A stretch of 64,000 nucleotides of DNA from Phyllostachys edulis (GCA_036346405.1 CM070563.1:31072816-31136815); one strand, 5' to 3'; positions 1 to 12,009 are shown, counted from the first letter of the stretch. Program-made: numbers and translations. Notes: generated by a model not told the origin, from the letters alone.

Positions 1-159
1 AGTGGATTCTTTATGTGTCTTCCATCGTGCTTAAGCTTTCGCCTTCATAGCTCTCATAGCTATTGGAGTGATTTATGATTTGAGTTGAATCCATTATCTT
101 TGCAAAAAGATTTGGTGCTCCTATTCACCCCCCCTCTAGTCGCCTATTCCGGTCCTACA
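1..159 (+). repeat. 3' end of the SIRE-like 5' LTR
   Basis: This stretch aligns end to end with 40209-40367 and stops at the same ...GGTCCTACA, followed at once by a primer binding site. Roughly a dozen differences separate the two copies, several at CTG/CAG-type sites. Confidence 0.93.
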
Positions 160-161
160 AT

Positions 162-173
162 TGGTATCAGAGC
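162..173 (+). promoter_or_regulatory. Primer binding site (initiator tRNA-Met type)
   Basis: TGGTATCAGAGC is complementary to the 3' end of plant initiator methionine tRNA. It lies two bases after the LTR end, where minus-strand DNA synthesis would start. Confidence 0.93.
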
Positions 174-215
174 TCGGTTAGCTCTTCTCATAGATCTTAA
201 CCGATCTTTGGAGCC

Positions 216-1895
216 ATGGCGACTGAAAAGTATTCACTCAAACCTCATATTTTCGATGGAGTTGATTTTGCTTACTGGAAGGCTCGCATGCAAGCCTACA
301 TCGAGGCTCAAGGGCACGCAATTTGGCTTAAGGTCAAAAATGCTTATGTTGTGCCGGCCGATGAAGATGTAATCAATCCTGATGTAGAGGCTAACAGCAA
401 GGCTCGGAACTTCTTGATTCAAGGGCTTAGTCGATCTGAGTTTGAGCGTGTGTCTCATCTAAAGTCTGCTCATGAGATCTAGAAGACCCTCTGTGATTAC
501 CACGAGGGCTCTACAGCTATCAAGGAAGTGAGACAGAACCAACTCAAGAAAGAATACTCAAAGATCGAACAAAAGCCTGGTGAATCTTTGGATGAGTTAT
601 TGGGAAGGTTTTCCAAGATTCTTCATAATTTACGTGCTGTAGGTCTCACATTTACTGAGTCTGAGAATGCACGCCAGTTCTTGGGTGCTCTTAATGTGAG
701 AGTCTGGGGAATGAAGATCACATCCATCAATGACAACACTGTCATGAGTGAGCTTACCATGAATAAGCTTTACTCGAGGTTGAAGTCGCATGAGATTGAT
801 TTCATCTCGCGACTCCCCAAGACAGAGTCGATGGCTTTAGTGGTTGACCCATCTCAGGGTAGCTCTTCTGATTCTTTGGATTTTGGCTCATCTGGTCTTT
901 CTTTGTCCGCTTTGCATTCTTTGAGCGATGAGCAGCTAGAGAAAATACCTGAGGATGATTTAGCCCTCCTACCCTACAGAAGGAGAGGTGGTCCTGTCAC
1001 TTGTTTCGAGTGTGGTGAGCCTAACCACATTCGCTCCAAGTGCCCCAAGCTGAAGGACAAGGAGGAGAAGGACTCTCGGAGGCGTCATCAAGCCAAAGAC
1101 AAGAAAGGCAAGAAACCAAACTATCGCAAGTTCGTCAGCCAAGTCCTTACCACTCTTCAGAGTGTGAACATGAGCGATGTGGACTCGGAGACGGAGGACG
1201 ACGACGATGACTCTCATGGCAAGAAGAAGGCCCAGGACTTCACCGGTATGTGCTTCATGGCTAGCGACAGCCATGACGTCGACTCCTCCAACGACGATGA
1301 CCTTTTCAGCGATCCCGATGAGGTACGTCCTTCACTTACTAGTATGAAACGTGCTTTAGCCTATGCTGAAAAGAAAATGTATAAGCAAGAAAAAATGATT
1401 AGGAAACAGGATGCCATGATTGATGATTTGAACTTAGAGGTTGATAGGCTCAAATCCATTAATCCTGCTGATGATTGTGATTCTTGCTCTAGCTTGCTTA
1501 ATGAACTAGCAAATCTGAAATCTGCTCATTCCTCTATTGCTAGTCAACTGAAAGATGCTTTTGATGAACTAGAAACTCTCAAGTTTAGTCCTGCTTGCAT
1601 GAATGCCATTGCTTTAGATGTGACTACTGTTGATGCTATTCCATTATCTTGCTCAAACTGTGCTTTGCTTGAATCAAAATTGGATAGCGGTATGAAAGAA
1701 TTGCAGAAATTTGATGCTAGTCACATGTGTTCTCATTGTGAGGATAGTAGGATTAAAATGAAGGAGATGACTGAAATGGTTCTTTGCTCTAAAACTGCTT
1801 CATGTGAAAACTGTGTTAAACTCACAATTGAGAATGATGCTTTAAACAAGACACTAGAAGAAAAGGCTAAAATTGAACAATCCCTGTCCATGACT
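216..1895 (+). pseudogene. gag: Copia gag, N-terminal and central part, broken
   Basis: Gag is the capsid and nucleocapsid precursor. The ATG at 216 lies 43 bases after the primer site and opens a frame with a typical Copia gag start (LKPHIFDGVDFAYWKARM). A TAG at 480-482 interrupts it where related gags usually have tryptophan, fitting a TGG-to-TAG change; the same frame stays open afterwards. A CCHC zinc knuckle (CFECGEPNHIRSKC) lies at 1002-1043. Acidic and lysine-rich stretches and a cysteine-rich, coiled-coil-like region follow (about 1150-1890). At about 1893-1899 the frame runs into Gypsy LTR sequence, so codons 1896-1934 are read-through. The missing C-terminal part with the second knuckle is present at 33365 onward. 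Confidence 0.85.
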
Positions 1896-4414
1896 CACGG
1901 CCATGACCTCTCTTGTGCGTTGCGCAGCGTCTAAGTCCTCCCTATCTATTATGTGCCCTTGGATTTAAATCCTAAGGCTATGACCTCCACATCTTGGGCT
2001 GTAGCGTGCGCAAACGTTAAGTCCTCCAGGAGGTCCGCACCGTTGGATTCAGATCCAACGCCTTGGACCTCCTAATCCCTTTTCCGTTGCGCATCTGCGT
2101 TATGGAAATCGGAGGGCCACGACCTCCCCGTTCAGGATCGTGTGGCTGGGACCTCCTCCCAGTCACTTAAAGCGTAACGGTTCAAACATAAAATCCGAGG
2201 GCCAGGACCTCCCCATCCACTTAATCCAACGGTGGATGTGAGGTCCTGTTCTTCTTCCACCTTGGGCGCGCGTGCGAGCCATGGCAGTGGGCAAAGTCAG
2301 AGCCTTGTCACCTCCAACGGCTCTGCCCTGCAAGCATTAAATGCGTGTCAGCCCTTTCCGCCCCTAGCCCATGTTCTGACCACCTACTCTGTCCCATCCG
2401 TCTTGTCCAAGTCCAGGACCTCCCATGGACCTCCCCATGGGCTAAGCTCACCATGAGCTTAACCCGTGGTTCACAACCTCGTTTTGCCCTAGGTTTAAAA
2501 CCCCCCCATTGTTTCTTTGGCTTCCTTTACACACCATTGTTCCTTGCTTGCACCCCTGCTTGTGAGCTCTAAACCACCAAGCTTTCCTTGGCCGCCATTG
2601 TTGGAGCTTGAAGCTCCGCAGGACAAGGGTCCCCGGGTTTTCCTCCTTTCTCCGTGCATCTTTTTGTGCCATGTCCTCTGTGATCATGTCTTAACTTGTT
2701 TAGTTTGGGCATTTTGCGAGGTGGCCAAAAGGATCTTGAAGTTGGAGCTTTGGTCAGGAGCACCTTTCTTCCCGGCACCGGTCCTTCCTCCCTCGACCTC
2801 CTCAGCCCCTCTGGACCTCCAGGTAATCCTCCTGGTAGTCCCTAGGCTTGGCACACGCTTGTATGAATGCTGCGGAGCTCAATTTAGCTGCTGTCATTTT
2901 TGCCGTGTTGTGCTATCGGGCTCCTCTCCGGCTCGTCGGCGTTCAAGGCCATCGCCGCCGTTGAGAGGCGGACCATAGTGTGCGCAACCCTATTGCGCAC
3001 ACGTTGGTGTCCTTGGTTGTCACCGGCGAGGTCTGCATCGCCGGTGAAGACCATTTCTTTGCGCTCAGGTTTTGTCGGACGAAAACGGCAGCGCCGTTGT
3101 CGTTTTAGGACAAAGATTTGCCGCTTTAAATACCTCAATCATTGTTAATCATTGGCGTGTCTTAACTGCCTTTAATCCCGCCCCGTGCTCGCATTTAAGA
3201 CCTCTCGCGCGTGGACCTCCTTGTGTCCCGCGCGCGACACTTCGTGTCCGAAGGCGTCTTGTATGCACAAGCGCATAAAGCAAGGGCGCAGGGCGACGCC
3301 CTGCCTCCTCCGAGGAAATCTGGCACGTCCAAGACCTCCCCTTGCGAAATCGTGGCCGCCCAGACCTCCCTTGGAGGTCTGTGACGTTAAGACCTCCGCG
3401 ATTGGACCTCCTCGAGGTCATCTCTGCCGTTATGACCTCCCCGCGTGATCTGAGCTGCTTATGTCCTCCCTGTGTTGATCGCAGCCGTTGAGGACCTCCC
3501 TCCCGTTTTGTGGCCCGTTGGATGTGCCATCAACGGCCACGACCTCCCCTCATCTCACGCGTGCGCGTTGCTGGGAGGTCCATGACCTCTGGACCTCGCG
3601 AGCGCGTGCGCATTGTTCTCCTGGGAGATCTGAGCCGTTAGATCTGAGATCGGTGGCTCATGTCCTCCCCAGTCTTTTTGGTTTTTAGAAATTCCAGTGA
3701 ACTCTTAATTTTAAACTGAAAAAGGTATGAACTTTAAAATTGCATAACTAATTCAATTTAAATCCAAATAGGGTGATTCAAATTTTGTTAGCTCTGGTTT
3801 GACCTGGGCTCCAATCTAAAAATGGTTATGAGCCCAGTTCAGCTCCAGAACATGGTTTTGCAAATAGGTTTTAAAACTAACTTTAAATGTAGTGTTTAAC
3901 TTGTAAAATACATAACTAATGCTCTGTAGATTATTTTTGAGTGAATCCAACTTTGTTGGTTTCCTCTGTTAATGCTCTAAATGTTAGAATAGGATTTAGG
4001 CATGCCACTATTTTCAGAAAACTTTCTTGTGCATTTTAATTTTGTTCAAGTTCTTGTTTTTGAAAAATTATAGAAAGTGCAATATAGCTCCAAATGAGAT
4101 GAACTCAATTGTGTTATTCATCTCATGAGGTGCTGGTTTTACTGTAACAATCTCAGTATCACCACCTTTCTAGAAAATGTTGCCTCATAATTAAATTAGT
4201 GAATAGTGGCAGTTTGTATTTTTAGGGCTGAGCAGATTTGTTTTGCTCATATCTTTTGCATTGAGAATCCAAATCAATTGGTTCTTATTGCTAAATTCCC
4301 TAAAAATCATCCTCTTGCTTCTGTAGAAATTTCAGAGTATTTGGAGTTCGGTTGCTGTGCTGTCTTTGTCGTTTTCAATCGTTCTTATCGCTTTCTTTTC
4401 GCTTTTTCGATTAG

Positions 4415-4500
4415 GTGTTGACGAGTGTGTTGATCCCGTGAGCGATCCTCAGCAACAATTTGACCAGCAACAGCAAGGCAAGCAGTTTGATCATATCCCC
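4415..4500 (+). other. Conserved LTR module 1 (putative acidic mini-exon), copy Y1
   Basis: A pyrimidine-rich run ending TTAG (a splice-acceptor-like site) precedes an open stretch rich in D, E and Q that ends in QQGK, followed by TTGATCATAT. The same layout occurs at 7913 (X), 55704 (L) and 58996 (M, minus); S shows only the downstream part. Splicing or translation is inference. Confidence 0.5.
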
Positions 4501-4693
4501 TCTATCGTCCCTTTACTTTAAAGGTTAATATATTGTTTTACTTGTATGTATGCATGCTACTTTGTGTTAAAGTATCGCTAGCAAGCCTATAGTTGCATAA
4601 TCTGTAGGAATTGTTCATCCTCTACTACCATGAGCCTAGGTTATTTGCTGTGGTTTGAGCTCGTTGGATGAGCTCTTATCACTTAGTAGTTTT

Positions 4694-5140
4694 CGATTTA
4701 AACTGCTTAGACATGCTTTGTTATCGGTAGTAATGGGCGATAATCGATTTAGTCGATGGTCTTGATCACACAAATCTAATTATTACTCCTTTATGTCCAG
4801 CACTTGTGCTTTGTTATTTTGTAAAGTCAAAATCTGAAAATAAAAGTTTGATTTGGACTTGGGCATATTGGATGGATGGTGTGGTTTTGGAATGTGGTAG
4901 TATGCCCGAGTCAATAAGGACCGAGTTACTTGCGCCACCGCTCGAGCAATTTTACGTGCTAACCACACGAGGGGATATGGGACCTCTCTTGACTAAGTAC
5001 TTTGGGAGGTGTTAATTATGAGCTGGTCGGTGGGTATGTTTTAAATAAAATGTGTGTGTGTGGTGTTGGGAGGGAGCATTAGCAGACCGGCTAGGCTATC
5101 TAATGTGTCCTTATCCCGTGGGTTGCGGCTCGTAATTAGC
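4694..5140 (+). other. 447-bp LTR segment present only in Y1
   Basis: Y1 reads through this segment, whereas Y2 (around 12290) and Y3 (around 32443) join TAGTTTT directly to ATCATCCATTGG. With the segment, the spacing between modules 1 and 2 (about 755 bp) matches the other Gypsy LTRs (750-870 bp). So Y2 and Y3 carry a deletion; Y1 does not carry an insertion. Confidence 0.8.
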
Positions 5141-5230
5141 ATCATCCATTGGAAATGTCTCAGAGGACTTAGCTGCGTGCAAGATACCAAAGGAAGTGTG
5201 CTAAATCATGTGGCTAAAAGGCGGTCTGAC

Positions 5231-5300
5231 GTGTGGGTACATTGGTACACCCCTGCAGGGTTAAAACTATTCGAATAGCCTCGTCCTAGGTTATGGACAC
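5231..5300 (+). repeat. Conserved LTR module 2 (palindrome cluster), copy Y1
   Basis: The palindromes CCCTGCAGGG and CTATTCGAATAG are followed by a weaker inverted repeat, CCTCGTCCTAGG. Homologous clusters occur once in every Gypsy LTR of the window. Confidence 0.85.
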
Positions 5301-5615
5301 GCTCGGATACGCCCCGTGAGAACTAGACTACAACCTTTAATTAAAATTGACATGTGTGGTATGAATGGGTAATTCATGCTATTGTTGTGGTGGCTATTGG
5401 GTTAGTCACTTCCAGGTTGTTCATGTGTTGTTATTATGTTATTATCTCGTTGTTACTTCAACAATTAAAAATGCTTTGCCAAATTGCTTTCAATCTATTA
5501 CATTATTGCAAATGAAAACTTGCTTTATGCTAAAAATGAGTCCAAAGCCTCATCCACTTAAACAAAGCTTGCATGTAGTTAAACTATAGTTCTGTTATAC
5601 TACACGCCGCCTCTT

Positions 5616-5634
5616 GCAGTACATTTTGTACTCA
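5616..5634 (+). other. Conserved LTR module 3 (hairpin), copy Y1
   Basis: The stretch reads GCAGTAC-ATTTT-GTACTC. The intact form in Y2 and Y3 is GAGTAC...GTACTC. Confidence 0.7.
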
Positions 5635-6119
5635 TTTGCTTTGCTTAACAACTTTGTTGCAGAGGAGGTAGAGCCCAAAGGGCTTTACTTTTGTGAGCTA
5701 TGCGGTGGTTGGGAAAGCGACTAGCTTGGCGGTCCGGTCAGTTGCCTTGTGGGTGAAGGCACACTGGTTGGCTCTTGTTTTGGGCCATCTCTATGGAATT
5801 TTTGCTTCCGCTGTTATCTTAGTAGTCTTGTTGTTATTTGGCCGGTCGGCCTCTCTTTTGTAATAACTATCCTTTATGTATATTAACTTCTGGTTGGTTG
5901 CTTGTTCTGTTCTATGTGTTCAAATGGAATTGATGCAATCTTTTGTAAAGAGTTGTGTGTACTGCTGTAACATTCTGATTTCCTAAATCCTTTTTAAATG
6001 TGTAAAATAAATTAAAAATATTTTGTTTTGATGAGAATACAAAGTTTGGTTTGGTTGGAGAGGTTTGAGTTGTTAATACCTCCTTTTGGTATGCTCAGTA
6101 GTCCTTCCTTTAGCATATC

Positions 6120-7820
6120 TTCTTTGGATATGTAGGTTTAGACCCTCTCTGTGGCCTAGACCTCCCCAGTAGTACATGAGGTTAGACCTCCCTTGAGGCT
6201 TGGACCTTTTCTCGTCTGGAGGTACCCTTATGTCCTGGCCGACCTCTTTGAGTTTGGTCACTTTGGACCTCTTTGTTGGTTCGAATCTCTTTGGAATCAG
6301 ACCTCTTTTCTGTTCAGACTTCTCTTAAGTCTAAACCGCTTGTTGCCTGGGCACCTTTCTAGGCCCAGACCTCTTTTCCTTCGGACCTCCTTGTATTCCA
6401 GTGGATTTCTGGTATGCCTTCGAACCTTCAGAGCTCATTTGAACCTCCTTGGCATTTCTTCTTGGTCGAAAGGACCTTCCTAGGGTTGCTTTGATCCTTG
6501 CGAACTCCTGTTGGACTTCTTTGTCGTGGATTTCTTCCTAGGACCTCTCTTTCTTGGAACCCTCAAAGATGGACCTCTCTTTCATTTGGATCTGGCGGTT
6601 CGCACCTCTTCCCATCCCCTATCCAAAGGTCCCGATCTACCCGTGCATTATGTCCCTCTGTGGACCTCTCTTTGTTTTGAATCTAACGGTTTGGACCTCC
6701 CCTTACTTTGAATCCAAAGGCCCAGACCTCCCCTGCACGTTTGATCTTGGCTATTGGACCTCCCTCTTGGAGATCCAACCGCCCGGACCTCAACTTGCCT
6801 TTAATCTCAACCGCAGGACCTTGTTGTAATTCTTTGGACCTCTTGTCCAAGACCTCTCTGCGGCCTTTTAAACCTGGCTTTGGACCTCCTCGCACGACCT
6901 CCCTTGAAGAGACCCTGACCGTCAGGACCTCCCCATGTTCAGACCTCCTTTGTGTGTCTGGACCTCCTCAACCTTTAGACCTCCTTGTCCTTGGGCTTAA
7001 GACCTCCTAAGCCTCTCGGACCTCCTCAAGGACCTCCTCTGCATGGGCAAGACCTCCCTCTTGACCCGACTGCTTCTAAGTTGATCTGCCCCACTCACCA
7101 GACTTGGTCATTCTCATTTCTCCGCCACTTAAAATATCTTGGGCATTTAATGCATGTCTCGTCACATTAAATGCATCCACATACGTGGTAATTACTTTGA
7201 ATTGGGTCACTTAGTCAGACTCGACATTTTTCTTAGTCCATTCCCAAAGCAACATAAGTCGTCCTTCCTCGTACTTTTTAACCAGGGTGGTAGTGACACC
7301 TGCTCCGCCACTCACCTATCTTAGACCTATTTCTATACTTATCCTTGATATATGTATTTCTAGTTTTCTTCACCACCATATGTATTTCTAGTTTTCTTCA
7401 CCACCCTGACTACAATTGGACCAAGAAATTCTACCACATCACCTTTCTCTACACTCGCTATCTTGGCTCTCGCTCGGTGGCTCCCGTGGAAGATCTTGTT
7501 GCTCACGATCTCCCTCCATCCATTGTTTCTTCTCTTCCTGGTAAGTCCTTGGTGATCTGCTCCACTCTTGTTTTTACCATCAGACAGATGATCGTGTCCT
7601 TCACAGACCTCCTCTTGTGGATTTCTTTTGGACTTCGTGGCCTTTGCAAGAGGACCTCCTCCTCGCTTTTGCGCAAGGGCTGTTCCTCAGGACCTCCCTG
7701 CTTCATCGTTTACATTACTCCTTTGGGGTCTTTTGCTAAAGACCACCGTCCTTTGGTGAGTTTAGACCTCCTCCCTAAGAACCTAATCTGGAATTTAGAC
7801 CTCTCCTGTTGGTTGCGTGT
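6120..7820 (+). repeat. GACCTCC-rich region of the X1 LTR
   Basis: The heptamer GACCTCC occurs roughly twenty times by eye, often as GGACCTCC, AGACCTCC or TAGACCTCC, at irregular 15-120 bp spacing. Many GACCTCT variants lie between. The X LTR at 19405-23182 has the same cluster, and Y LTRs carry the same heptamer. Confidence 0.85.
7351..7406 (+). repeat. 28-bp tandem duplication private to X1
   Basis: The unit beginning TATGTATTTCTAGTTTTC is present twice head to tail here but only once in the other X LTR (around 20779). It arose after the two X copies separated. Confidence 0.85.
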
Positions 7821-7912
7821 TGGACTTCCTCTGGGGTCCTTTTGGTTTTCTTACTGTTCTTAATTGGATCTTTATTTGAACCTTCTTTGAATTTGCTCTT
7901 TCATACGTGTAG
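7540..7912 (+). other. Putative intron in the X LTR leader (X1)
   Basis: A consensus donor, GGTAAGT (about 7539-7545), precedes a pyrimidine-rich stretch and a TAG acceptor at 7910-7912, just before module 1. The other X LTR keeps both ends (about 20944 and 21323). This is a sequence-only prediction with no transcript evidence. Confidence 0.35.
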
Positions 7913-8006
7913 ATCGTGAAGACTCCAGGGAGTTTGAGTGTACTGAAGAGGAGGATTCGCAGGATAGTGAGCAAGGCAAGTTACACTCTTGATCATATTG
8001 CACCCA
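7913..8006 (+). other. Conserved LTR module 1 (putative acidic mini-exon), copy X1
   Basis: After the acceptor-like TAG the frame encodes a strongly acidic peptide (...EEEDSQDSEQGKLHS) ending in TGA at 7990-7992. TTGATCATATTGCACC overlaps the stop. Confidence 0.5.
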
Positions 8007-8807
8007 ATACTTCAACTTAATTATGTTCAGTTTCAAAGTGTAATGCATGCTTATTTTTACCAAGTATTTCAATACCGGTTTAAATTCATAGTTATACCTA
8101 CTTCCTTTGTATGGCCACTTGTTGACTTTGGACTAAACTCATTGTCACCTTTAGATCAAAATTGGGTCATGCAATAGTGTGAGCCCAACCATTTGAAAAA
8201 CTTGTGCTTAGTCAGGCTTAGACCAAAAATATTGATTTGGGAAAATCTTTACCAACTTGACCAAATATTGCTTAAAATGTTTTGACCATGACATTGGGGT
8301 GTCATGGGAATATAAAAAGGTTGCTGGGGAAGCAAAGAAAATGAAAATGGATTCAGACTGGGGCGAATTGGTTGGCTTGGTTGGTGCAAGTTTATGCACG
8401 GGATCGTGCCTTTATGGTAGATCGATGCCCTTGGGTCATTTGAGGACCGGTCTTTGAGCGACCGATGCCAAGCCTATAATGGGCTATGCCACAATCGTGC
8501 AACCACATGTCTCCAGAATGGGGCGTGGGACCTGGCTGAGTAATTTGCAAAACTTCACCATATGCTGCTCCATTGGAGGTGTGGGAGGTCTTGTAGGACT
8601 GATGGTCTTTTATGACCTACTGTTCCCACTGGTGCAAGAGGGGGCTTCCCGCTGGATTGTTGTCCATAGGGGGGTGAAACCTTAGCAAGGAAAAGCTGTG
8701 GTGGAGCAATGCATTGTAAAGGCCTTGTCATGAGCTCTAGACCTCTTACCTTTGGTAGTGAGAGGTGGCATTGACGGATGCCGGATAAACTAGAGAAATC
8801 ATGTCAT

Positions 8808-8873
8808 GTGGGTAAAGTGTACAACCTCTGCAGAGTTAAATCTATTCGAATAGCCGTGTCCACGGTCATGGAC
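8808..8873 (+). repeat. Conserved LTR module 2 (palindrome cluster), copy X1
   Basis: Three consecutive inverted repeats are present: CTCTGCAGAG, CTATTCGAATAG and CCGTGTCCACGG. Confidence 0.88.
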
Positions 8874-9191
8874 GTGCTGGCAAAGGCCACTTGAAGTTAG
8901 ATGTTGGATTTGGGGTTTCCAGAAAGGTTTATCAAATCTGTTTTTGGGATTTTATCCCATGGGTTTGGGCAGGGAGCCTAATGTCAGGAGGGTATCCTTC
9001 ACCAATTTATTGATGAATGCTACTCAACTGAAAAACTGCTTTGCTAAATGAATTTTATCTATTAAAGACTTGCTTTGGAACTTAGTATTTGTATTTGTAT
9101 CAAAATTGGCTTTGTGCAAAATAACCATATTATGCCATCCTTTGATTATCCATATATGCATGTCATGTTGCTAACCCACGGGTGTAACTTG

Positions 9192-9213
9192 CGAAACACG
9201 TTGTTGTGCTCAC
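9192..9213 (+). other. Conserved LTR module 3 (hairpin), copy X1
   Basis: The right arm GTGCTC is intact. The left arm reads CGAAACAC where the other X copy has CGAGCAC. Confidence 0.55.
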
Positions 9214-9709
9214 TCTTGCTCATTGCAATCCTTGCCAGAGAAGACCTTGGCGATGGAAGAAGACCAAAGCGAATAGGTTGTGCCTTCCATCGATTTACTG
9301 TGGCGTGCTGATGGAAATATTGCTCTTTTGCTCTTTTGTGTTCATGTTGGGCCCAAGGCCACCTTGTAAACAACTCTGTAAATATTTTGCCTTAATAAAG
9401 ATGCATTCGGGATGTTACCACTGTGTATTTGTGCTGTGAAGAGCTAGCCATGATCCTTGGGACTAGCTCGGGTCTCACAGGGAACTTGGGAGCAAGCTCG
9501 GACCTCCATGTCCTCACCAGGGAAGGAACACGTGAGGTTCTGGGTGGTCTTGGACCTCCACGACCACCTTGTTTTTCCCTGGTTTGGCCGTGGCAGGTCA
9601 TTGGGCGCTCCCTGGCTCCAAGACCCTCTTGGGTCGGGTTCTCCTGGACGTCCAGGAGGTCCTGCGGGATCTCCTGGGAGGTCTTGAACCGCTGCGAGAG
9701 GTCCTTTGT

Positions 9710-9727
9710 GGACCTCCTGGGAGGTCC
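9710..9727 (+). repeat. Hairpin palindrome near the X LTR end
   Basis: GGACCTCC-TG-GGAGGTCC forms an 8-bp perfect stem built from the LTR's heptamer in both orientations. It lies about 60 bp before the LTR end. Confidence 0.8.
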
Positions 9728-9898
9728 TGATGGACTTTCCAGAAGGTCTTGGAGGACCTCTCGGGTGCCCTAGAGGTGTGTCGTTACAACTGCATTCTTG
9801 GGAAGTACATATATCTCGAGGCACGGTTTATTTAGTTGATAATACTAGGGTCAATTGGATGACTAAGTATTATGAGCCTAATAAATCGGGGTCTCACA

Positions 9899-10826
9899 AA
9901 AGTTGGTATCAGAGCCATCCTGACCGTAGTAACCCAAGCTTGGTCGTTATTAGGATATTTTGGAAACCTTATTTTCAAAATATCAAATGGTTTATGAAAG
10001 CTTAAGTAAATTCTCTAAGTTTACTTCTTACCTATCTTAGCTTTCTTATCTCATCTCGCTCTCTTTTGAGTTTTAAAAGTTGTTTCCTCTCTTCCTTTCA
10101 AAAGATAGTGTTATCGTTTAATTGGGTTTTGGGAGAACCAATGAGATTGGCGAATTGAAGTGTGAGCTGCCCATTACAAGGTTTTGAAGTTCTGGAGTCG
10201 GTGATTCGACGAGGAGCTTGATGCTAAATCTGACAGCAAGCATCAAATTTCCGCATGCAGCCTCAAAGGTTTCTAATTAGGATAGATAATGAGAGGATAA
10301 TTCAACTAAAACTTGTGGGAATAAAAGGGTAAGATGTGATACTAGTTAGCTAAGTATCTAACACTTATCTCGCTGATTTAGCATTGCTCTTTAGTACCAT
10401 TAGATCTCACCTTACAATCTGATTTTTGTCTTCTCGATCAATTACTCGTTTATTCAATACGGGTTAGTTGTGTTGAGAAGTTGAGCCTTGCTTTTGGTGA
10501 TCCTTTGCTGTTTTTAGAGTCTTTTATAAGCTTTTTAAAGTTTAATTACTCGCTGTTTTTGGCTTTCGATTTGGGCGATATTCCATTCCCCTAGTCGTTA
10601 GCTTTTGCTTTCTTTAAAGCTTTGTTTTTCGGGTTTAGTTGCTAACCAAATTTCATTGTAACAGGATGGCGGACGCCATTGAAGCGGCCGAGGCCAGGCA
10701 GCTGGTCCGGACGAGGAGCTTCCTCCTCCTCCGACCATGGCCGAGGTTCTTCTTCAGATAGAGCGCAACCGTGCGGATGACAGGAGAGTTCTACTGGACG
10801 TCATCGCGCACAACACCACTGCCCTT
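9899..10826 (+). mobile_element. Gypsy Y internal region, 5' stub (first copy)
   Basis: Primer site TGGTATCAGAGCC (9904-9916), the untranslated leader and the first ~50 gag codons (from ATG at 10666) match 23294-24219. At 10823-10826 the bases CCTT are shared by gag (GCCCTTACC in the full copy) and by the LTR interior (CTCCTTGTGTCC), and the sequence switches from one to the other. This is a deletion of about 6.8 kb with 4-bp microhomology. Confidence 0.9.
10666..10826 (+). pseudogene. gag: Gypsy Y gag fragment, N-terminus only
   Basis: This holds the start of Y gag: an ATG after an ...AACAG context, then an alanine/glutamate-rich start and the IERNRADDRR segment in another frame. It ends at the deletion join, where LTR sequence takes over. 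The second copy at 24058 continues into a full gag. Confidence 0.8.
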
Positions 10827-12009
10827 GTGTCCCGCGTGCATTAACTTCATGTCCGAGCGCTCTTGTATACTTGGCCTCAAGGGCGCTGGTCAGGGCGCCC
10901 TGCACCTCCTCCGAGGAAATCTGCACGCCCAAGACCTCCCTTGCGAAATCGTGGCCGCTTAGACCTCCCCGAGGTGCTGTGGACGCAAGACCTCCGCGAT
11001 TGGACCTCCTCGAGGTCATCTCTGCCGTTATGACCTCCCCGTGTGATCTGAGCCGCTTATGTCCTCCCTGTGTTGATCGCAGCCGTTGAGGACCTCCCTC
11101 CCGTGTTGTGCCCCGTTGGATGTGCCATCAACGGCCACGACCTCCCCTCATCTCACGCGTGCGCGTTGCTGGGAGGTCCATGACCTCTGGACCTCGCGAG
11201 CGCGTGCGCGTTGTTCTCCTGGGAGATCTGAGCCATTAGATCTGAGATCGGTGGCTCATGTCCTCCCCAGTCTTTTTGGTTTTTAGAAATTCCAGTGAAC
11301 TCTTAATTTTAAACTGAAAAAGGTATGAACTTTAAAATTGCATAACTAATTCAATTTAAATCCAAATAGGGTGATTCAAATTTTGTTAGCTCTCGTTTGA
11401 CCTGGGCTCCAATCTAAAAATGGTTATGAGCCCAGTTCAGCTCCAGAACATGGTTTTGCAAATAGGTTTTAAAACTAACTTTAAATGTAGTGTTTAACTT
11501 GTAAAATACATAACTAATGCTCAGAGATTATTTTTGAGTGAATCCAACTTTGTTGGTTTCCTCTGTTAATGCTCTAAATGTTAGAATAGGATTTAGGCAT
11601 GCCACTATTTTCAGAAAACTTTCTTGTGCATTTTAATTTTGTTCAAGTTCTTGTTTTTGAAAAATTATAGAAAGTGCAATATAGCTCCAAATGAGATGAA
11701 CTCAATTGTGTTATTCATCTCATGAGGTGCTGGTTTTACTGTAACAATCTCAGTATCACCACCTTTCTAGAAAATGTTGCCTCATAATTAAATTAGTGAA
11801 TAGTGGCAGTTTGTATTTTTAGGGCTGAGCAGATTTGTTTTGCTCATATCTTTTGCATTGAGAATCCAAATCAATTGGTTCTTATTGCTAAATTCCCTAA
11901 AAATCATCCTCTTGCTGCTGTAGAAATTTCCGAGTATTTGGAGTTCGGTTGCTGTGCTGTCTTTGTCGTTTTCGTCGTTCTTATCGTTTCTTTTCGTCTT
12001 TTCGATTAG

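Larger units (their letters stand above)
5966..9788 (+). mobile_element. Gypsy X solo LTR (copy X1)
   Basis: A complete LTR, TGTAACATTCTG...GTCGTTACA (3,823 bp), is flanked by the 5-bp target duplication ACTGC (5961-5965 and 9789-9793). The uninterrupted target is visible in the Y2 LTR at about 13101-13105 and, as CTTGC, in Y3 at about 33257. No internal region is attached, so this is the product of LTR-LTR recombination. The same X insertion with its interior still present is seen at 14188-23182. Confidence 0.93.
1893..9898 (+). repeat. Gypsy Y 5' LTR (copy Y1), lacking its first ~1.2 kb and interrupted by an X solo LTR
   Basis: From about 1893 (CTCACGGCCATGACC) the sequence follows the complete Y LTR at 28491-33364 starting near 29667, so about 1,180 bases of LTR start are missing. 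Copia gag ends at the same join, so the deletion probably removed both. The LTR continues to 5965, is interrupted by X (5966-9788), resumes at 9789 and ends ...GGGGTCTCACA at 9898 before a primer site. Compared with the other Y LTRs it carries private variants and an extra 447 bp, as expected of a 5' LTR compared with two copies of the 3' LTR. Confidence 0.85.

Noticed and set aside
2232..3688. Many 60-150-codon frames in the Y LTR
   Set aside because: They come from GACCTCC-rich low-complexity sequence, differ between Y copies by frameshift, and show no domain.
8305..8320. AATATAAAAAGG in the X LTR as the promoter TATA box
   Set aside because: It lies downstream of module 1 and the putative intron, which does not fit a start site upstream of them. 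There is no independent support.
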